Source of the DNA: Micropterus salmoides
Taxonomy: Eukaryota; Chordata; Actinopteri; Centrarchiformes; Centrarchidae
DNA length: 64,000 nucleotides
Assembly: GCF_014851395.1 (NCBI RefSeq)
Contig: NW_024041484.1
Coordinates: forward strand, 5,652,183 to 5,716,182
Direction: 5' to 3'
Under the pieces are notes generated by a model. It did not search any database and had not been told where the DNA came from. It saw nothing but the letters and a program-made list of their open reading frames with translations. A program made the position numbers and the translations under genes. Below, one piece after another: positions 22,921-35,389 of the stretch (its first letter is position 1; the number at the start of each line of letters is the position of its first letter).

Positions 22921-24715
22921 ATGATGACAAGAGAAGTATCAATGATGTGTTTTCTGCTCAGTGTATTTTTAGAGAAACATAATAACAAAATCTCTCGTTC
23001 CCAAAATCCATTTTTAAATGTATTTATGTGCTTTGCACTATGTCACCACTATGGCAGTATCTCGCCCATCAATGACAAAAACATTGTTTTGTTGGTATTC
23101 TTGATGATATTTAAGTTTGTCATTTGGAAAACCATTTTACAATTTTGATTGGTCTACAGGAGTGGTCTAACTCTGACATTTTGGGAAACACGTTTATTTG
23201 CTTTTTTGCAAACTAATACTTTAAGTAAAGCACTGAAATAAGTAAAGCACTAATGTTTGTGGGATGGTGCTGGGAAAAAAAGCTAAAAATATGTCCACAG
23301 CTCAATACACTAGCACTGAAGTACTGTGATATAGCTGAAAGCATGTCACGGACCTCTCACCTCAGCAGAGCTTCAGAAAGGATTGTGTTATTTCAGAGGT
23401 AATACAAATGGAAGAACAGGTGCAGCAACAGAGAGGTGATCTGCCTCCTGCATGGTGTAGCATTAGCTTTACAGAATGAAGGTCTTCGAATTATATGTGA
23501 TGTAGCTGTTGGTCTTAAAGCGGCTGATTCATGTTTCACCTGTTGAGTCTCAAGAGTGGCTCATCTCAGAGCTGCTGCGTCTTTGTGTTGTCACTTAATT
23601 CATTCAGTTGCAGCCCCTGGGGGGATCTGCGTTCGCTTTGAAATTCTACAAGAGGTATTGTCTGAGGTGCAACAATGACATAAATTGATACCCCTTAGAA
23701 TTGCTTATTTAAAGTCATTTATACTTGAAATAATTTGATCAAAATTGGAGGAGAAATCATGAAATTCATATTGTAAAATCACCCAATGTAAAATCACCTC
23801 TGTACCCTGACAATGTTACACACATGCACACAGAAACCTCACGATAGCTGGTGTTCCCTGCGACGCAGGTGTGTAGGCGCTTGTAATGATGCCCTGGGAG
23901 GCTGGCTGGTTTTACAAGTGAGCCTTGGCACTGAGCATGCACCGCACCACGCTTCACACCTCTGCCTCAGACTGGACCTTATTAACTCACACCCAGTGAC
24001 TCCATTCCATTCTCTCTGACCCATCTATTGGCCCTGACACAGCTGGTTCACAGGTGAACTGTAGCATCCTACACCCCACAGAAGCGCCGGATGTTAAAAT
24101 CTCAGAGCAGATGGGAAGTGTGCACAGAATTACTTTTGCAGTCACCGCTGACAAACCAAACAATACTCGAAAAAATTTGTCTTTTTTTTTGAGGGTACAG
24201 TAGGTCAACTTAATCAAACCAGGGGTGACTGATGTAATCGGAAAGAAACCATAACAGCAATTATGCAGATGTGATTGCCAATCAGATAGAGAACCACTGT
24301 TCATTTAATTTGGTCCTCTAAACGTCCTTTAGATAAAACAATCTGAAAATAAAGGTACAATATGTCAAATATTTTAGTTTAAAACATTTAAAAAATGTGA
24401 CTGTTCTAGAGCTATTTTCCTTATCAAACAGAAAAATACAACCTTCTGAATTCAAGTTTCTCTCTTTCACCGAACTAATTGCCTTGTAAACACTTCACTC
24501 ACCAAAACCGTCTTTCCGGTCTTTTCCCTGTTCCAACAGTCACCAACTCTAGTTTGGTTGAAATAAACCCTTAATTCACCGAGTTAGATGTGGGAATATT
24601 CTGTCTCTACACGCTGTCGCTGCCTCTCAGATGCCCGACCTTTTGCGAGCTCCTCTCCCTCTTGATGCCTCTGCTGTCCCAATCTGAACCCGCCGTGTCT
24701 TTGTCGTCCCCTGAG
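22921..24715. other. Non-coding DNA, nothing recognised
   Basis: No exon or known repeat recognised. The 105-codon minus frame at 23987-24304 has no domain. Confidence 0.4.
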
Positions 24716-24810
24716 TACTTGCCAGAGCCGGAGCCAGAGCTGTAAATCACCTTGGTACTGTATTCCCTGTCGTCAAATTGGCCTCCGTCAGTCTCGGGGG
24801 TCCCTGTCTA
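24716..24810 (+). repeat. Interspersed repeat shared with 48800-48890
   Basis: CTTGGTACTGTATTCCCTG and the flanking CTGTAAATCA and GTCAAA...TGACC-like bases recur at 48812-48870 in the same orientation with few changes. The family was not identified. Confidence 0.55.
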
Positions 24811-24957
24811 GTCATAAGATAGGGGATCTCTAACCATGGAACCATCTAGGTATGTTGAAGGCACTGTGGAGTGCCTTTTCCCTTTACTGTAGCTTGGTGC
24901 CCAAGTGAGTTAGTGTGAATCACATTCTTCTTTTAAGAGAACTGAGATACAGTTTAC

Positions 24958-25130
24958 ATTCACATTTATTCATTTAGCTGACGCTTTTATCCAAAGTGAC
25001 AATTGCTATACATGTCAGAGGTCGCACACCTCTGGAGCAACGAGGGGTGTCTTGCTCAGGGGTGTGTGAACCTGGGTCTCTCACACCAAAGGGATGCGTC
25101 TTACCCACTGCGCCATCACTACAGCTTAAA
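24958..25130 (-). repeat. tRNA-derived SINE, family A, copy 3 (most complete)
   Basis: Read on the minus strand it starts with a tRNA-like head, GATGGCGCAGTGGGTAAGAC (A box), then TGTGAGAGACCCAGGTTCAC (B-box region). It continues through the body with CTCCAGAGGTGTGCGACC and TCTGACATGTATAGCAATTG and ends with GGATAAAAGCGTCAGC and AATAAATGTGAATG. This is the only copy here with both head and tail. Confidence 0.75.
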
Positions 25131-26994
25131 GTGTGAATTTAAAGGGTGACACAGAGTGGGACATGTTTTACAGCAAGAGTTATTCTTAGTGAAATGGGTA
25201 CAAAATGTCAAATCTCCATTATGGTTCAGCAAATAAAAAAACAAAATACAGTTGAGATTTTTGCTTGGACTGCTGTGTCATATGGCTTCTACTTTTCCAG
25301 ACTGTACCTTGTCAACCTCTCCATGTCTACCTCTCTCCCTTGTTGAAAACTCATCTCTCGACTCTTGGATTTCAGCCCACTGTCCGCACACATTTGTTGC
25401 CTCTTTCCATCTGCTGGAGTCAGATTTAAAAGGCTCAGCGGCTGCATCTGACGTGAACACCCATCCTCCCCCTTCAACCTGAACAAATGGTTCCCCTCCT
25501 TCTTTGCCCCTCCTCACCTTCACCTTGTCACTGACCTGCCTCCCCTGAAACCAAAGCTGTGTGCACAGGGTGGCCTCTCATAATTCAATTGAATATAAAC
25601 CCTAATCCAGCACATCAACAAGTTCACAGCTTCTGAATGTCATTCGTTAAACTATTGACATACTCTTTTTCTTCCCCTTTCTTCTCAGCGTTAAGGGGAA
25701 TTTGATCTCTTGCTTTGTGTTGAAAAGAACCATGACATTGGATGCAGAAATTGCCTGAAAATTAGATTTTGTGTTGTATCATCTGGGCAGGTAGGGTTTG
25801 GAGTTACAATACACAAAAAATGATAAACTAATTCAAATCAAAGGCAAAGCCAGAAAAATGAAATTACTTGTGGATTTGTGCTTTAATCTCACCTACATAA
25901 ACATGTTCATGGGGTGTCTCTGTCAAACACCCCAGCAGCCATGTGCTTCAAATCTGCATCTGGTGTTAGTTTTTATGCATTTGCATGGTGTTGGCATGTA
26001 ATTTAAGATACATGACCGTGCATGGCAATTTAATTAGATAGCTTTTTTAAAGTGTGAACTCACCCATCGTTGGAATTTAATTTGCACCAAACAACCCCTG
26101 GGCTGATCATTTTGCGTGACAGGCAGACTGACACACATTAGGTGCCGTTTCGTGTAATGCTGAGATACACGTCTGGCATTACCCGTTGTGCAGCGGCATC
26201 CTGATTTAATTTAATGCCACACTGTATTTGGTTTGCCTTTTTTTAAATGCAAGCATTAAATTCCCATTTTTTTTTGCGCTGCTGCTGTTGCCAAGTGCTG
26301 TTTTTTGTGGTTATTGTTTACACAAGCTGTTGTTTGTTCTGTCATCTTACAGTTTTATTATACTAAGCAGTACTAAAGCAGCCATTGATGAGGTGTAGTG
26401 CCATATACAACAGCTGCCTATTTACCTACAGATATTTTTGCCTCATTGACCAGGGTCTCCCATGGGAGCCAAAGATATTTTGCATTGGAATATCTATCTG
26501 GTAGGGCGGCTCCAGCTTTTGCTGCTTTATTATAGGGGTGATAATACCTGGGAAAACATCTGTCTTGACTCACCACGGACTGATGTAGACCTCTGGTTTC
26601 AAGTAACACATGTAGATATTCAATTAAACTGTATTTAGGCATGCCTTAAAATGTTTTTGTGTTTGTATTTGAATTGATACTGCTGACATTCCCTTGAGAC
26701 AATATTATTGGAAACTTTAATTGCTGGCTTGTAATAAAACAACTTCCAATCCATATTTCCTGTCAAACGTTGAATGTCTTAGCTGTGTGATAAACAGGAT
26801 AAAGCACACTGAGGTTGCTGTAATTGCAAAATGAGCATTTTCAAAGCAATCAATCACCCTGCTTATTTCGCTACAGTGAATCCCCTTTTCACAAATATGA
26901 GAGCTTGTATTTGCACACTGTACTAACAGCTCTTATAAATTTCAATTTAATAGGGCAATGTTTTATTTTAACAGAGATCTTTGTTAGTTATTGT
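25131..26994. other. Non-coding DNA, nothing recognised
   Basis: Pyrimidine-rich around 25320-25560, otherwise AT-rich. No convincing exon. Confidence 0.4.
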
Positions 26995-27290
26995 TAAATG
27001 TCAATGTTTGTAACATGGTCACCGTCTTAGTCTTCGTGTTAACATGCAAACATTTGCTAATTAAACCTAAACACATAGTACAGCAGAGACTGATGGGAAT
27101 GTAATTAGGAATAATGATTTAAGAGCTAATTATTTTATATTATAGGCTATAGTTTTTGGTCATAAACCAAAGTGTTGGACTGAGAAAAAATGGGACCTGC
27201 TAGTGGTGCAATCTCACATTGGACTATCACACTAACTTGCTATCCCCAAAGCCAAGCTGCTAGCATAAACAATTTCCTGGTAAAAGTAAA
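26995..27290 (+). repeat. GCTA-rich fish repeat, plus copy
   Basis: It contains AACATGGTCACCGTCTTAG, AACATGCAAACATTTGCTAA, GATGGGAATGTAATTAG, GGTCATAAACCAAAGTGTTG and AAGCCAAGCTGCTAGC in the order of a well-known abundant fish repeat. Confidence 0.6.
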
Positions 27291-29653
27291 GTGCCATCTA
27301 GGGTGTCGACTCCACCTTTTGAACAAATACTTCATACTTCCTTTTTGAATCAATTTCTGGGTCCACACACCAACCTTTTGACCAGGAGCCTCCATCCAAT
27401 TTTCCGTCTTCCAGCCTGGCTGTCATGAAACACATCATACAGCTTCCACACAGCCTGGTTGTCTTGTATTGATTGGCTGTTGTGTCCTGAGTGACAGCCA
27501 ATGTAGTAATGCTCCACAATCTCCCAAGACAAGTGGCTCTCTGTGTTGATGATAAAGGATGTCAAAGGGCCTTGGAGCCTAAATTGAAATGGATCCATGT
27601 GTAGTGTACGTCAGAATAATGCAATTGATGTGACTTGGCAGTTAATGCTCGCTGTTGCTTTGAGGGGAAGCTGCACAGCCAAATACACGCATTGGGTAAC
27701 ATCATTTTATGTTTGTGGTGCAACATTTAAGAAAGACTTGTAGTTGTATAGACGGGTGAAATATTTAAGGTAGGATTTTGACGATAGCTAGTGCTGTAAG
27801 CTCTCATTGTGTTTGGATAAAGGGATCTCATAAGCTGGTCATTGCAGCAAAATAAGCAGGTTTATTGATTACTTTGAAAAAGCTCATTTTGCAACTTACA
27901 GCAACCTCAGTGTACTTTATCGTGCATATCACACAGCTAAGACCATCAACGTTTGACATGAAATATTGATTTGAAATTGTTTTACTACAAGCTTGCGAAT
28001 AAATTACAAGTTTCCAATAATATAGTATTGAATGAATGTCGGCAGTAACCAGTTCAAATACAAACACAAACATCTGAAGGCATGCCTAAATAGAGTTTAA
28101 TTGAGTATCTACACGTGTTACTTGAGACCAGAAGTCAAAATCAGCCCCTAGAAGCTTGTGAATCACAGTGACTTTGCAAATACCAATAAGGGAATGAAGG
28201 TATAATGGTGCAGTTTGTTCTGTAGGAGAGTCTGAATGGCTCGGAAAGAGGCCAATACGATCCCCTCCTCCAGAAGGTATTTAAGCTTTGTCTTAAATTA
28301 TTCATAAAAGTGCTAATTGTCTTGATGTAGCTTGTCTTATTTATTGTTGTTTCTCTGTGACTCCAGGGGACAACTAGAAAAGGCGCCTCTTTATTACGTC
28401 TGTGATAGGTCGTGCAATTAGTTTTTTGTCAACATTTCGTCTTCTCTGACTTTACTCCATGTTCCAATGCTAGGCTAATTAACTAGCGGTTTCATTCCGC
28501 CCTGTCATTAAAGGCAGGCTTTCAGATACATGGATTCATTTGGTCCCCCCCCCACTGCTAAGTATCTCTGGTATGTAACCCAACACAGCTTTCATTACCA
28601 GTTAACTGTAAAAACGATCTCTTTAACGCACAGGCAGTTTTCCATTTTCCTCTTCATTAAGTAAAGGCAGTGCATAATCTGGCTCATAATTTAATCTCTT
28701 TGCTAATGATTTACAGACGCATTAGGGGAATTAGCACAAATAATATGATTTCCACTGCCACAGTTTTGGATCATGTTAACCTTGCATTCCCCTGAACAAT
28801 TGCTCACCAAGGGAGCCAATTTACCTCATGTGTATGCATTTATGCACAGGGACACTAGTGTTCTCCATGCATAATGGTGGTATCAGCGGCTTTGGAGAGG
28901 GAAGGTATGGGAAGCAGGTCTCACTGGGAATTAGTCTTCCTGTAGCAGAACGGCAGTCAACCATTTAATGCATTCTAGTGGTCACTGTTTCTAAACAACC
29001 CTAAGAGTTGTATCTCCCAATCTCATATTTTACTCTAGCATGCTGTATTGGTAAAGAATAAGAGAAGACAAGTCACCCCTTTTACTTCATGTACAGTGCC
29101 TGTTTATCCATTTTCTTTGCATTCTTGCACTCCTTTATCCTCATTCTTTATCTTTTTATTCTTTAATCCTGTCATTGACCATATTGTCAGCACATAGTTG
29201 TTTGAATTCTTGTCCGCCTACCCGCTGCTCTCATTGACGCTTAGTCTTGTTGCACTTATTGTAAGTACGGACATCAGGATCTAAGCTAGTTTAATGTATG
29301 TTTTTTAAATATGTCAACTCACATTACGTGCATTGAAACGTGGGTGCATCCGGTGTTAATGGGATTCCCCCGGACAAGCTCCAGCTACAAGACTTCGCCT
29401 TGGAACGTCTAAAGTTTGGGAGTATTTTAGACAGACACTCAATAACGTGCTGCTCCGTGAGCTCTGTGAATTGGAAATAGCTTCACTGCAGCACAAGTGC
29501 TGTCCACAAATACGTGAAGCAGCACGAACCGTATCACGGGGCACTGACTGCAGCACGAGAAGTATTTCTTCATCACCTTCATGTTCAAAGTCATTTCTGC
29601 CCCGCTGCTGTCATGGTAATGTAACATTACACCGTGTGTCATCTAACGTTTGG
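27291..29653. other. Non-coding DNA, nothing recognised
   Basis: 28480-28900 is relatively complex and could include regulatory sequence, but nothing specific supports it. Confidence 0.4.
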
Positions 29654-29688
29654 TCTTCACTGATGTGTCATTAACACATCAGTGAAGA
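29654..29688. other. Perfect 15-bp inverted repeat with 5-nt loop
   Basis: TCTTCACTGATGTGT (29654-29668), loop CATTA, then ACACATCAGTGAAGA (29674-29688). All 15 pairs match. It lies just inside a hAT-type repeat and may be part of it. Confidence 0.9.
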
Positions 29689-29689
29689 G

Positions 29690-29912
29690 GAAATTGGATT
29701 AATTTTAAGATAAACTGCTATTGTCATTATTCTAATGTGCTTCATCAGGATGATTGAATAAAATATTGATTAGACATGTTTTTGATTTACAGTATTTTGG
29801 ATAAATTGGTAAGTTAATCAAGTAATAGGCAACTTTTTTTTCTTTAGAATACACAAAATTAGTCGTTAGATTAATCGACGAAAAATAATTGTTATGTACA
29901 GCCCTACTTGAA
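29690..29912 (-). repeat. hAT-type repeat, one end
   Basis: On the minus strand it begins TAGGGCTGTACATAAC followed by AATTATTTTTCGTCGATTAA, the widespread fish hAT-like end. No matching second end was found, so it is truncated or its limits are unclear. Confidence 0.55.
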
Positions 29913-30387
29913 ATCAGTCCTGTTCAAATCCTGCTTACTGGGCCGATTGGTCGTGCTTCGCCTCTTCAGTTAAGTTGAAAGTCTCCACAGTGGCCACATT
30001 TAAGCATCCGTCTCCACCTCGGGTGGACTTGCTGGTCAGATCACTGAAGTACTGTTTTGAAATTGAGTAGTCCCATTATAGCGATGTGCCAATGCCATTT
30101 TTAGTACCAAATTACACTACCAGACTACAAACAGCAGCATCGTCATCACACTGTGTTGTTTTCATAGATCAGTTTGTGATCACTTTGCTTAATATTAATT
30201 ACACACACTGAAACCAAGACATCACATTCTTTTTTTTGGAGTACAGAGCCACTTTGTTGAAGGGAAGGCCTGACATGACCCTACCCTTTGTCTGAAAGTC
30301 TGTGGCGAAAAGGGTATAACCCCAACTTTAAATTCTTCAGACAGCAAAGCCTTTGTTCCCGTCAAGTGAGCAACTTCTAAACACTCC

Positions 30388-30535
30388 ACTGGGCGGCTGT
30401 GGGGGGTAGAGCAGTTACCCACATAAGAAGGTTGGCGGTTCAATCCCCACAGCCTGCATGTCAAATTATCCTTGGGCAACATGCTGAACCCTGCGGCTGT
30501 TTCATCGGTGTGTGAATACATGTGAATTTGGCCTG
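30388..30535 (+). repeat. tRNA-derived SINE, family B, head
   Basis: GGCGGCTGTGGGGGGTAGAG (A-box area) and AGGTTGGCGGTTCAATCCCC (B box) make a tRNA-like head, followed by CCTGCATGTC, CCTTGGGCAACATGCTGAA and ATCGGTGTGTGAAT. The matching 3' part is at 31395-31485, with hAT sequence between. The 159-codon minus-strand frame over this area is a chance frame. Confidence 0.7.
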
Positions 30536-30538
30536 AAA

Positions 30539-31372
30539 TTGATCGATAAAATCGATTAGTAAAATGCACTGACGCAAATTCTTTATCAGTGAGGCTTCGT
30601 TTAATCCATATAACTATACAGCCCAATGTTTCGCATTGACATTTATTACACATCGCGCTTACCTTTGTGAACACGGCGTGATTATAATGCGCTGTTTGCA
30701 AAGTGGAGGAAGAGAGAGAAAATAGCGAGGGACGAAGAAGAAAGTGTCCAAAGTATGGGATTATTTCAAGCTAAAGAAAACAACAACTCTGTAATGTTAC
30801 CGTCCGTCCACTGTAAAACGAAACTTGTGTCACCTACGGCAACAGCACGACAGCATCTGATCAGAAAGCACCCGGTGTAATACCAGTTGACCACAGACAA
30901 GGTAACAGTAACAGCAACTTTAGCGTTTAACTGAAATCATGACTGATTGTTGAGTTGAAAGCTAGCCAAAATAAGCCGCAATCCTCAGCTAAAATGTGCA
31001 CATGCATTTGTTATTCTCCGCCTGTAACGTCACAGTCATGAGTTAACTGGGTGTTGGGGAGCTGCACCTTAGTATAACTTGTAGAGCACTCGGGTGATGT
31101 TTGTGTTGGTAAAGCAGTTGTCTAGTTGTTCGTCTGTTGATGTTGTTGGTCTGATGTTTGCTGTATTACACTCTGAATTTCTGAAAGGATTGATAAAGTT
31201 CTATAATCTATCAATTTACACAGCTGATCCCGTTATCTGGAGGCGGGGGGGGGGGTTGGTCGTCACTGCTGCCAAGAAAAAGTACTTAACTTCTTAAAAG
31301 ATGCATCAATGAATCGATGAAATAACCTATAGACGCTTTGAGTACTAAAATCATCATTAGCTGCAGCTCTAA
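30539..31372 (+). mobile_element. hAT-like remnant between two SINE parts
   Basis: It contains ATCGATTAGTAAAATG near the left, a BED-finger coding remnant (30740-30880), and a right end TTAGCTGCAGCTCTA of hAT type (reverse complement TAGAGCTGCAGCTAA). A clean left end and target duplication were not found. It also holds a run of ten G at about 31243-31254. Confidence 0.5.
30740..30880 (+). pseudogene. BED-type zinc-finger remnant of a hAT transposase
   Basis: One plus frame reads KVSKVWDYFKLKK then meets a stop. A second frame continues with CKTKL and ends QHLIRKHP. SKVWxxF near the start, a Cys and the HLxRKHP end are the pattern of the BED DNA-binding finger found at the N-terminus of hAT transposases. 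The first Cys is not evident, and a frameshift and stop break the domain. No DDE or dimerisation region was seen downstream. Confidence 0.55.
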
Positions 31373-31394
31373 TTTGCGTTCTGTGGAGTTGGCA

Positions 31395-31485
31395 CCTTAG
31401 CCTCTGCTGTCAGTCTATGTGAGTGAATGGGTGAATGTGATTTAGTGTAAAAGCGCTTAAGTACAGACCATTTACCATTGAAAAG
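31395..31485 (+). repeat. SINE family B, 3' part
   Basis: GTGAATGGGTGAATGTGATT, TAGTGTAAAAGCGCTT and GTACAGACCATTTACCATT form the standard tail of the family whose head is at 30388-30535. The two parts are in order and orientation, as if one SINE had been split. Confidence 0.65.
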
Positions 31486-31554
31486 TTTTGGACCACCATT
31501 AGGGTTTTGGGCCTAAACACACTGGGTCAGTATGAATCAGTCGGTCTTTGTTCA

Positions 31555-32005
31555 GATTAAAGACTAAGAGTCTATAGCCACACTAGCGGCTAATGTCAGT
31601 ATGCTCACACTGACGTTGCTAACATACTGATATTTAGCAGGCATTTTTGTGTTTCAGTATTGCTAACAGTTGTTAATTAACACTAAATCAAAGTGCAGCT
31701 GAGGCTGATAGGACTGTCATTTATTTTCTATGTAGTTGGTCTTAAAGTATTGAACAAATTAAAATTTTCACCTGATTGTGCTATTGTGTTATTGTATTAT
31801 TGTATGAGTAAGCACATCGTGAGCAATGTACAAACCTGAGTCAAATTCCTCGTATGTGTACATACAGTATACCTGGCAAATAAATCTGACTCTGACAAAA
31901 TTTGAATCCATCCAATGGTTGTTGAGATACTTCTGTGTGGACCAAAATGGTGGACAAACCGACAGACTGATGCTGCCATCTCTAAAGCCAAGCCGTGGAG
32001 TGGCT
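31555..32005 (+). repeat. GCTA-rich fish repeat, plus copy, interrupted by a LINE tail
   Basis: GAGTCTATAGCCACACTAGC, ACTGACGTTGCTAACATAC, GCAGCTGAGGCTGATAGG and AAATTAAAATTTTCACCTGA precede, and TGAATCCATCCAATGGTTGT and GGACCAAAATGGTGGAC follow, a LINE 3' tail at 31778-31896. Confidence 0.65.
31778..31896 (+). mobile_element. LINE 3' tail, 5'-truncated copy
   Basis: GTAAGCACATCGTGAGCAAT, CAAATTCCTCGTATGTGTAC and GGCAAATAAATCTGACTCTG closely match the 3' end of the LINE at 44776-46200. It sits inside another repeat, so it inserted later than that repeat. Confidence 0.75.
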
Positions 32006-33529
32006 AAACATTTATACATAGCTCTAGGTTTACCATGTCAACGTTCTTGATTCATTTGATACAGCACCTTTATGTGAATCAGTAATCTGCAAACCGACCC
32101 TCCACCCCAACACTAGAGTAACATTAGTAAGAGGAGTAATCCATCGTTCCCATGACGCTAATTCTATCATGCGCCCCTGACCTCGACCTGAGCGTATATT
32201 CACCAATGTCACCAAGATGGATCGAGAGAAAATGAGATGTAACAATACAACAGGGAGACGGGGTGGGGTGATGGAAGGTTTAGGGGTGGATCGAGCTCAG
32301 TTGTCAATCTCTTCCTCCTAGCTGGCTGCTCATGCCTGCCAATTATCAGGATGGCTGGCCTTCATCATGCAAGCTATCTCTACATGATGTGGTTATTAAT
32401 GTGCTTGGTTATTGCGCCATTCTGCCTCTCTACACCCTGACTTCATTATTCCAACAGAGGAGTAATGAATCCTGCATAGGTCTGGAAATCCAATGTATAA
32501 GAATGGTAAATAAATTTCCATGTTGGAGACAATTTTGTTCCAGACAGTTTAGAGTATGAAAGAAAAATATGCAGCTGATGAAGAGCCCTTTATGGCAAAG
32601 ACGATCAGCTCAGCCATCCAGGATGTGGAGACAGGCCTTCACTCAAAGCCTCACTTCCCCCAGAGAGCGTTCCTGGATGTTCACGCTTGTCCAGAAACAG
32701 CTGGGGCCTGGGTGAAGCATCAAGGGTGGTTAATTAGCCAGAGGTTAGTCATGTTCCAGCCATGTTCTCGTTCAAAAAGGATGAATGGACAACACCAATG
32801 GGTAATGATTCTGTCTGTAGCTCCTTGTTCTACAATGCTAACTCCCAAGAGGCCATTCTGCACTGTCACTATGAATCTGATGAAGAAAGGGCACCCTAAG
32901 TTATTGAGAGTATTATTGTATACCAAGTATTGTTAAAGCACATAGAACACAAATTAATAAACACATTATGAATGAAATCATGGTGTACTCTCATGTTGAA
33001 TTGAATGGACAGATGGATGGATTATCATTTCTCAAGTTGCTCTAGTTTCAGATCTTCCATACTCCAGGGAGATTCCTGTGACAGGCCTGAGGTGTGTGTA
33101 TCATTTTGTGAATACTAAATGGCACAAGTAGACACACGGGCACATGCATTCATGTTTGCACGGCATCTGTCTTATCTGTGAAATATAATACTGACATTAG
33201 ACTGGCAATTGTTGGAGGATGAAATCTATCCCCGGCTGCTTTTCTGACCTGATGAGAGGAATGTAATGGGAAGCTGTGACAATGCTAGTACCTGTCATTT
33301 TCCAGGCAGTATACTGTACTCTGTTCATCTAGAATGCTGCGTTAAATGGCCTGAAGTTATGGTTGTATCTCTTTTATGCCATGGCCATATGGGGCATCTT
33401 GGCTTCACTAGCATAGCACAACACCATCTGGATAAAGATACATAGGGGAATGTACATTATATGTTATTACCTTTTTTAACAGAGGGGCTGTTAATATTAT
33501 ATTTATATAGGTTAGCAAACAATTGGCTA
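32006..33529. other. Non-coding DNA, nothing recognised
   Basis: The 126-codon plus frame at 32556-32936 has no domain or splice support. Confidence 0.4.
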
Positions 33530-33740
33530 TTTATACATACAGCAGGCATTTGGTCCAGACAACAATTATTGAATGGATTGAAATATCCATGGTCCCCAAA
33601 GGATGACTTATTACTTTGTAACTTTGGTGATCTATTGACATTGCATCTAGCGCCATCATCAGCTTAAAAATTTCCAGTAATTTGGTTTTTGACCAAATAC
33701 CTGTAAAACTGACATTCCCATCAACCTCAGATGTAAGCTG
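33530..33740 (-). repeat. GCTA-rich fish repeat, minus copy
   Basis: TTTGGTCCAGACAACAATTA, CATGGTCCCCAAAGGATGA, ACTTTGGTGATCTATTGACA and CTAGCGCCATCATCAG are the reverse of the 3' part of the family. Confidence 0.6.
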
Positions 33741-35087
33741 GGTTTAGAGCTAATTAGCAAGGTTTGGACTGTATGACTGTATACACCGTGCGACGGTAGA
33801 AATGTGTCCACCTGTAGAGATTTGGCAATACCGCTTCAACTGGAGCTATGCCTTAATGTCTCTGCTATATTTGGGGCAGACTATGTAGCAAATCAGGGCT
33901 GGATTCCCAAGTGATATTGTGATTCTCGTGCAATCTCGTCAATCTAGCTATCTTGCAAGGTAACGTGATTTGGGCAGCAGCCACTGAGGAGTAGAGTGAA
34001 ATTGTAAATACAGAGCTAGAGGAGTTGTTTTTGTTCGTATGGAAGTTCCAAATAAAATAAACAAATGAAGTTAATTTGTTAACTTAGGTTCGGGAGCAGG
34101 GCCACGCCTCAACCCTCAACCACACCTCCAATAACCGTCAAGGCTACATATACCGCTCCGCTCAGCCTGCCCCACTTCAGTTCAGATTGCTCGATGCAAG
34201 TCAGACAATGATCTATGCTCAACAGCACACGCTTAACAGCACGCTTGTTTCAGATCACACGACCCACCCCCCCTTTCCCTTCCCTTTATCCATTCATCCC
34301 TACACACATCCACTCATCCTGTCTTCCCTTATGCCTTCATCCCCTCTTCCCTGCTCCTCTCATCCCCTCCTATTCAATCAGGGCACAGCTCTCTCATGTC
34401 TCATCTAGGTACCGTCTGGGGGGGCTTGAAATAAGCTCGGGCGAAAACACTTCCGAGACGGAACCCCCACATTGAGTCTTTCTGCCCGGTCTTCTGTACA
34501 CCCTCTCAGACCAGCCAGACGACATCCTTCTTCCACCATCACCCTTCCCCTCTACACGCATCAATCCATCCTCCACAATCCATGCATTCCATATTTGCAT
34601 GTACCTCCAAATCACACTTGTTGTGGCATGGTCCTTGCTAGTGAAATGTGATTAAGTATGGTACAGTATGGGTGTTTTTAAAAACATCTTTACTGAAAAT
34701 GAATAGAGATTAATGTATTGTGATATATACCATACCGCTTGGCCATATCGTTAAGCGGAAAGCATTAAGCGAAAAGCATTGCTTCTCAGGGCCTCACAGA
34801 GGCTAAAATGGCTAGGGCCTCTTGTTAAACAGCAGCCAGCTGGAAACAAGGTTGATGAGAGCAGTAAACAAACTATATAATAAACATGCTGTAAACAGTT
34901 GGCATTAAAGAGGCTAAAAAGCTCATTAGCATAGCAGAGTTGGGTGACAATTCTTTGTGGGTTCTTCACTTTATTTAGTGAGTTCTGTTACATTTCACAG
35001 TGTCATTTAATCATTGTTATAAAAAAAATGTGGAATGGGACATTGGAACATGGGATTTTAGATTTTTGACATTTATTTTTAATCAAT
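33741..35087. other. Non-coding DNA, nothing recognised
   Basis: A pyrimidine-rich stretch at 34255-34390 gives chance open frames. Confidence 0.4.
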
Positions 35088-35095
35088 TTGCAAAT

Positions 35096-35389
35096 TAGGG
35101 TTGGGCAACATGTTGCTGTATACCATGAAATGATGAATTAAATATGCCATCATGGGTTTTTTTATACTGTGCAAACTATCCCTTTAACATCTTGAAAGTG
35201 TATTAAGCCATTCTGAGTAATTCTGCAAATTAATTAGCATGTATTTAGATTTTATATAATTATTTCAGTATTTAATTAACACTGCCGTCTCTTTATCCAT
35301 AAAGAGATTATGATACATATCAATGATGCAAAATCAAATAACATATACCAGTATATACCAGTGTGTCCTATTCACATCCCTCAACTCAA
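35096..35389. mobile_element. Non-autonomous hAT element (MITE), 294 bp
   Basis: It is flanked by a perfect 8-bp direct repeat TTGCAAAT (35088-35095 and 35390-35397). Its ends, TAGGGTTGGGC and (reverse complement of the right) TTGAGTTGAGG, match at 8 of 11. Both features fit hAT transposition. It is AT-rich and has no coding capacity. Confidence 0.65.

Noticed and set aside
30222..30701. 159-codon minus-strand open frame
   Set aside because: It runs through a SINE in antisense and into hAT sequence; there is no domain or splice support.
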